NCBI RefSeq assembly: GCF_025766255.1
Contig: NW_026516719.1
Coordinates: 1-64,000 of the forward strand
Origin: Zychaea mexicana
Lineage: Eukaryota > Mucoromycota > Mucoromycetes > Mucorales > Lichtheimiaceae
Direction: 5' to 3'
Length of the DNA stretch: 64,000 nt
Each line of letters starts with the position of its first letter. Position 1 is the stretch's first letter. Below, one piece after another: positions 59,520 through 64,000 of the stretch. Made by a program: the position numbers and the translations under genes. The notes beneath the pieces are model-generated. The model made no database searches, was not told where the DNA came from, and saw nothing but the letters and a program-made list of their open reading frames with translations.

Positions 59520-62500
59520 TTAAGAGAGAAGTACGGTTTTAAGCAAACTATGGACGTTCTTCTTCTCCACTTGCTCATCAGCCTCGCCTTCTGTGTCTTC
59601 GCCCAAACCAGACACACTTCGGTCTAAACGGAGCTTGATATCCGCCATTCTTAAGATGTGTTCTTCCACGGAATTTTCAGCTACCATCTTGTAAACTGTT
59701 ACGTCGCGTGTCTGACCAACGCGATGAGCGCGATCTTCAGCCTGCCGATCATTCTGCGGATTGAAATCTGTATCGTACAGAACAACAATACTAGAAAATA
59801 CAAATCGTGATTAATGATTTATAAGCACCTGACTGTACTAGTTTTCACATAAGATTGCCTAAGATATGCCATTGTTATTATACTTACTTCGCTGAAGTCA
59901 GGTTAATACCAAATCCACCGGCTTTCGTACTGAGAAGAAAAACATCAATATCTTTGTCTTCGTTGAATTGATCGATCCGTTCCTGGCGCTCAGCGGGTTT
60001 TGTTTCTCCGTCTAGTCGCAGATATTTAATATTAAGGGTATCCATCACCAGTTCTATAATGTCGAGCAAACTCGTGAATTGACTGAATAGCAGGACTTTT
60101 TGTTCCTATATATAGCAAAACATAATATTACTGTTAGGAACTCTGAGTACATCATTGATATCTTTCACTTATTGCTGTACCTTGGCCTTCATTGCGGGTA
60201 ATAATTCCTTGAGTTTCTCAACCTTTCCCGAATCCATCCATTCTTGTTTCTTCAGTGCAAACTTGCTAATCGACTATCAAAACATTTAAAGTATATTAGC
60301 GAAATACAATCACTGATTTTAGGTCAAGTGAAATGAATTATTACCTTATGATCTTTGCATAATCTATTTAACTCAAAGTCAGACATGACGGTCATGTCTT
60401 CATAGATGTATTCTTCGTTTGCATCCCAGTATTTTTCTTCCTACTCATGCATTGTGTTAGAAAGTGGAGCCTTAACAGTTTCTGATTAGAAGAATGTGTC
60501 GTACCTTCATGATAGCTTTTGCCATCTTACGCAATTTTCCATCGTCGTAAATATAGCGGAACAGCATCGGATGGTCAGCCGCCTTGCGCAATTCCATGAC
60601 AATATTCTTGAAGCGATCGAGCTTATCCTTCTTCTGGCCTGGTTTGCTGTCAAGGGCTTCTTTGTATGATTGTTTGGATTCACTGAGAATTGTGTTGTAC
60701 AAATTTTGTTGACTTTTGGTCATTTTGCACCGTTCAATAACATGCATCTTTTGCGGTAAATCTTTGAGCACATCAGCTTTCCGACGTCTTAATACAAAGG
60801 GTGTCATCATTTTTTTGGCTCGTTCGATCCGTCCCTGGGATAAAATTTGTGCAGAGGATGATGCCGTTCGACTGTCCTTGGTCGCGTTCGTAACAGCCTT
60901 GATTTTAAAAATCTTACGAATCTCCTCTTCGTAATCAACCAACAATTTCGGCATGATAAACATGAGCAGGGATACCAGCTCTTGTAGATTGTTTTGTAGT
61001 GGTGTACCAGTAAGTAATAATCGAAAAGGTGTCTTGAGGGCCATCAGATGCGTGTAGCGGGCGCTCGTGCAATTGCGAATCATATGTCCCTCGTCTAATA
61101 TCATGGATTTGCATTTGAGCCTTCGCAAAAACTTTCGATCGTCGACATTGCCAGTAGCGACAGTGTAGGTGGTTACAATAACTTGATAATCTCCCTTAGT
61201 TTCCTCATCCATCAGCTCTTCGCGCATATCAAAACGTTCGGCCTGGGTGCCATAGTAACCATATACGTTTAAATCGGGACAGAAACGTTCAAACTCGCGC
61301 AGCCAGTTATCCAATGTTGATGTTGGTACGATGATCAGATGCGGTCCTTTGTTGCCAAGTTCGTAAAGTCGTCCCAGGAAACTGATTACTTGTGCTGTTT
61401 TGCCGAGACCCATTTCGTCCGCCAGGATGCCAGAAATACCCTTGCGATAAAGCATAAGCATCCAGTTGATACCAACGAGCTGATAGTCTTTGAGCTTGAA
61501 ATCGTCATTGACAATCTTTGGCTGTTCCGTCAAGAAACCGTCCATTGCGTCACGGTACAAGTCGCTCGACTCATCGATGTCGCTGCTGTTGGTGTTATTT
61601 TTTTTGTCGCTTACTGCAGCACCTGATAAATGCATGCCAGTGTCCTCCTGGTCATCCTGGATAGCATCAATGTCCACACCTTCCCACACGTTGACGATAC
61701 TTTTCAATTCGCCACCCAAGTCCTCGATATTTTCAATAATTTGATCCACGACCGTGTAGCCATCCATCATATCAATATAGCTGTTGATGAACCTGACGCT
61801 TAATCCACGTTCTTGCTGTAGCGTGTCGCGAAGTTCATCAATATCCTTGAATGGTCGAAGCGCGATCAATTTATCTGCTTGTTCAGGCGTGCATCCAGTA
61901 ACATCTTGTATATCTTGTGACGGTTTGATATTATAAAAATGAACTGTTTTCCTTTCCTTTATCGCTTTCTGTATTTGTTCTTGTTCGTCTTCTGCGTCTT
62001 CTTCGTCATCGTCTGTCTCACTATCATGACTTTTGTTTTCTGTGTCTTTCTTATCCTCGACTGGTCGTTTTCGCTGTAGACGTTTGAGAGGTTTCATTGG
62101 TGACGACTGTCTGCGGCTGAGTTTATAAGGCATCCCTCCCAGAAGCTTCAAAGCCTCCATCGCGCTTCCATTCGTTCTTTTCAAGGCGTCTGCGATAGTT
62201 GCATCTGACATTTCTGGGAAGAGCTTCTTCAGTCTAATGATACGCTCCTTTCGTTCCCTTTCTGCTGCGAGCTTTTCCTTCATTTCTCTCTCCTTGAGAT
62301 CCTGATCGACATAGGCTCCGTCTTCGCCGTCATCCATATCATCGTCGTCATCGCTATCGAGAAATCCGTTGCCACGTTTTCGTTTCCTTGACACCCGACG
62401 CGTAAACGTTGCCGCTTCACCATCATCGTCATCGTTTTCCTCGTCTCCAACGTCGTTTGCATCCATCAAGTCTTCGTCATCAATCACCATTGGTTTTGGC

Positions 62501-62829
62501 TGAGGCTTCCGTTCGCGTAGCTGTCGCGTAGGTGTCACCTCAGGATCGCTGTCTTGATCCTGAGGATTGTCATTTTCACTATACTTAAAGTGATGTAGTA
62601 ACGACTGAGCACTACGGATCGGTAGTGGAAGCGATCGTTTGTGTTGTGTCAAGCTAAAGGGAGCTGTTTGATCACGCTGCTTTGCATAGCGTGAGGTAGG
62701 CGGGAATGGCGTATATGTGGAGTTCTTGCTTTTAAATATATCCTTGACGGTCATCTTCCTTTTTGGCGAGGGTGAAGAATCCAATGACATTGATGAATTT
62801 TGTGTTGGGGACCGTTCAAGTCCTGACAT
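59520..62829 (-). CDS. FUN30: SNF2-family chromatin remodeller, Fun30/SMARCAD1 type
   Basis: Five minus-strand exons (62829-60505, 60440-60345, 60273-60181, 60105-59888, 59790-59520) make 1,000 aa. The first 190 residues are disordered with acidic runs ([11 protein letters not shown]) and KRKRG-type nuclear signals. A CUE-like ubiquitin-binding domain is at about 195-233 ([20 protein letters not shown]). A helical segment (300-370) precedes the ATPase. Motifs are [17 protein letters not shown] (Walker A, 471-478), [12 protein letters not shown] (DEGH, 579-582), [14 protein letters not shown], and the C-lobe [14 protein letters not shown] and [18 protein letters not shown] plus SNF2 with DEGH is the Fun30/SMARCAD1 hallmark. 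The family helps DNA end resection and silencing. I chose MSGLERSPT as start because the upstream extension translates a poly-A/T tract. The last exon ends in an acidic and basic tail. Confidence 0.95.
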
Positions 62830-62897
62830 GGTGTATATTAATGTTAAGTGTATGCTATGTATATCCAGTGCTTGTAATAAAACGAGTGTGCTTAAGG

Positions 62898-62921
62898 AAA
62901 AAAAAAAAAAGAAAAAAAAAA
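62898..62921. promoter_or_regulatory. poly(dA:dT) tract upstream of FUN30
   Basis: A 24-nt run of A interrupted by one G, about 70 nt upstream of the chosen FUN30 start. Such tracts exclude nucleosomes at fungal promoters. It also causes a spurious Phe-run if translation is drawn from an upstream ATG. Confidence 0.6.
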
Positions 62922-64000
62922 TCTTTTCAAAGTCAGTGAAGCCGTTTCCGACTTTCATGCTCTTTCGATCGCTAAAGGTTGCACAAGAGCTCTTATCAAC
63001 ATTCATGTAACCGTTCTGTGTGAACTCCATGGTTCATAGATATTGTTATAATATTTCACAGCGCAAATGATTAATTAAATGATGCTCTTTCTCTTGTAGA
63101 AGGTACATAATTTATGTGGAGAATCTGCGAGTTCAATTTCTGTCACATATGCGATCAGAGAAAGCGATTGTTGTTTTTGTTGGCACGCTATTATCCAATA
63201 AACTGACAGCATCATACCAACAGGTTATATTATTTTTTTGATAGCTTACTAGGCGGGACAAGGATCTAGCTATCGAATTGAATGCTAATTTCTGTCACGT
63301 AATGGCAGCTTTTATGCGTAATAATATTCGTGCAGATTCCAAACTATGATAGTTTCTCGAGTGCTTACTTACATACTACAGTACTTGCTGCTAATATATA
63401 AAATTGTTCTGATAAAAATATTACTGTATAAATGACCGTATGTGCTGGTAGTATATCACCACTAAGGTTCCATGAAAGACGAAAATTGTCATCAAGATAT
63501 TTCGACTTGAAATTTCTCTAATCTGTTTAAAGTGATAACGAGCTGGTAGAGGGCGCTGGGACACATACATACTTTTGCAGATGCCCCGTTTCTATGCACC
63601 TATTTACTGTATGTGCATCGTGTCCTTTTCTTGCTCTACTGGATATAAAACAGCTGATCTAATTGCTACTCGCACATATTGGATTATCACTCTATCCTAA
63701 AGACAACTTTGTCCAGAGTCAGTATAACTTGGGGTATGTATCCTACGATATGGCTCGTCGGGTGCGTACAACAACAACGGTAATAAATAAATAGCCAGGC
63801 AAAACTGGCTTCTTTGTTACTCCTTAATGAAGCCCCTATAACGTTCTACAGATACAAGTGCTCGCTCCATTAGGAAAAAAGAGTACGTAATAGTAAAAAG
63901 AGAAGAAGACGGGCTAGAGGCTGTTTCTTTCAGGAGCTTTAACCATTGGATATATAAACCCCCAGAAATTTCAGCAACAGCAAAAGGAGATTCCTTTTCT
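62922..64000. other. right-end region without a supported gene
   Basis: AT-rich promoter flank of FUN30 and beyond. No open frame over 60 codons with support up to the window end. The edge may hold the promoter of a gene outside the window. Confidence 0.45.

Noticed and set aside
62830..63030. 67-residue N-terminal extension of FUN30 from an upstream ATG
   Set aside because: It translates the poly(A) tract as a Phe run. The promoter-like tract and MSGLERSPT start fit better.

Overview
The window is nuclear DNA from a fungus. The genes are dense in short GT-AG introns (about 50-130 nt, up to 34 exons per gene), carry fungal housekeeping families, and include a divergent FET3/FTR1 iron-uptake pair. 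The intron density, the REVTE variant of the FTR1 motif and the F-box/TPR/LRR protein suggest an early-diverging filamentous fungus, most likely Mucoromycota. That placement is an inference from gene style, not a database result. I saw no rRNA, tRNA, CRISPR array or intact transposon.

Layout, left to right. 1-860 holds three tandem 177-bp units, each of which looks like an intron plus an exon ending in a perfect GCAA-loop hairpin. A small signal-peptide/single-TM protein with a C-terminal PPPY (3618-4243, +) converges on an aldonolactone oxidase of the ALO/GULO family (4623-6418, -). Next come a fused chorismate mutase-prephenate dehydratase (7382-9213, +), a CLC-type Cl-/H+ exchanger (9781-13928, +) and a compact tRNA-splicing endonuclease subunit Sen34 (14095-14854, -). 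Two related GT8 glycosyltransferases (15181-16152 and 18641-19680, +) flank an NAD(P)HX dehydratase (16317-18144, +). A Dia2/Pof3-like TPR/F-box/LRR protein follows (20293-22474, -).

After 3.4 kb without a supported gene come FTR1 (25852-27042, -) and FET3 (27516-30011, +), which share a promoter with two inverted GATA-type boxes. Then a divergent hexokinase-family kinase (31449-33038, +), a WDR44/DGR2-like WD40 protein (33500-36626, -), two related secreted repeat proteins with Kex2-type dibasic sites (37058-37630 and 39764-40213, -), a DHX33/Dhr2-like DEAH helicase (40766-43543, -) and a doubtful small spliced gene (44004-44316, -). The right third is the lipid-transfer protein VPS13 (46856-59346, +, 34 exons, about 3,299 aa), convergent with a Fun30/SMARCAD1-type chromatin remodeller (59520-62829, -).

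The only clear functional cluster is FTR1 + FET3, the permease and multicopper ferroxidase of reductive iron uptake. Other neighbours appear unrelated, apart from two local duplications (GT8 and the secreted repeat proteins). The most novel-looking items are the intron/exon-structured tandem array at the left end, the Kex2-type repeat-protein pair, the CM-PDT fusion and an apparent 30-nt intron in VPS13. All exon models were made by hand from splice signals, reading frame and family similarity. In every multi-exon model with a firm call, total coding length is a multiple of three.
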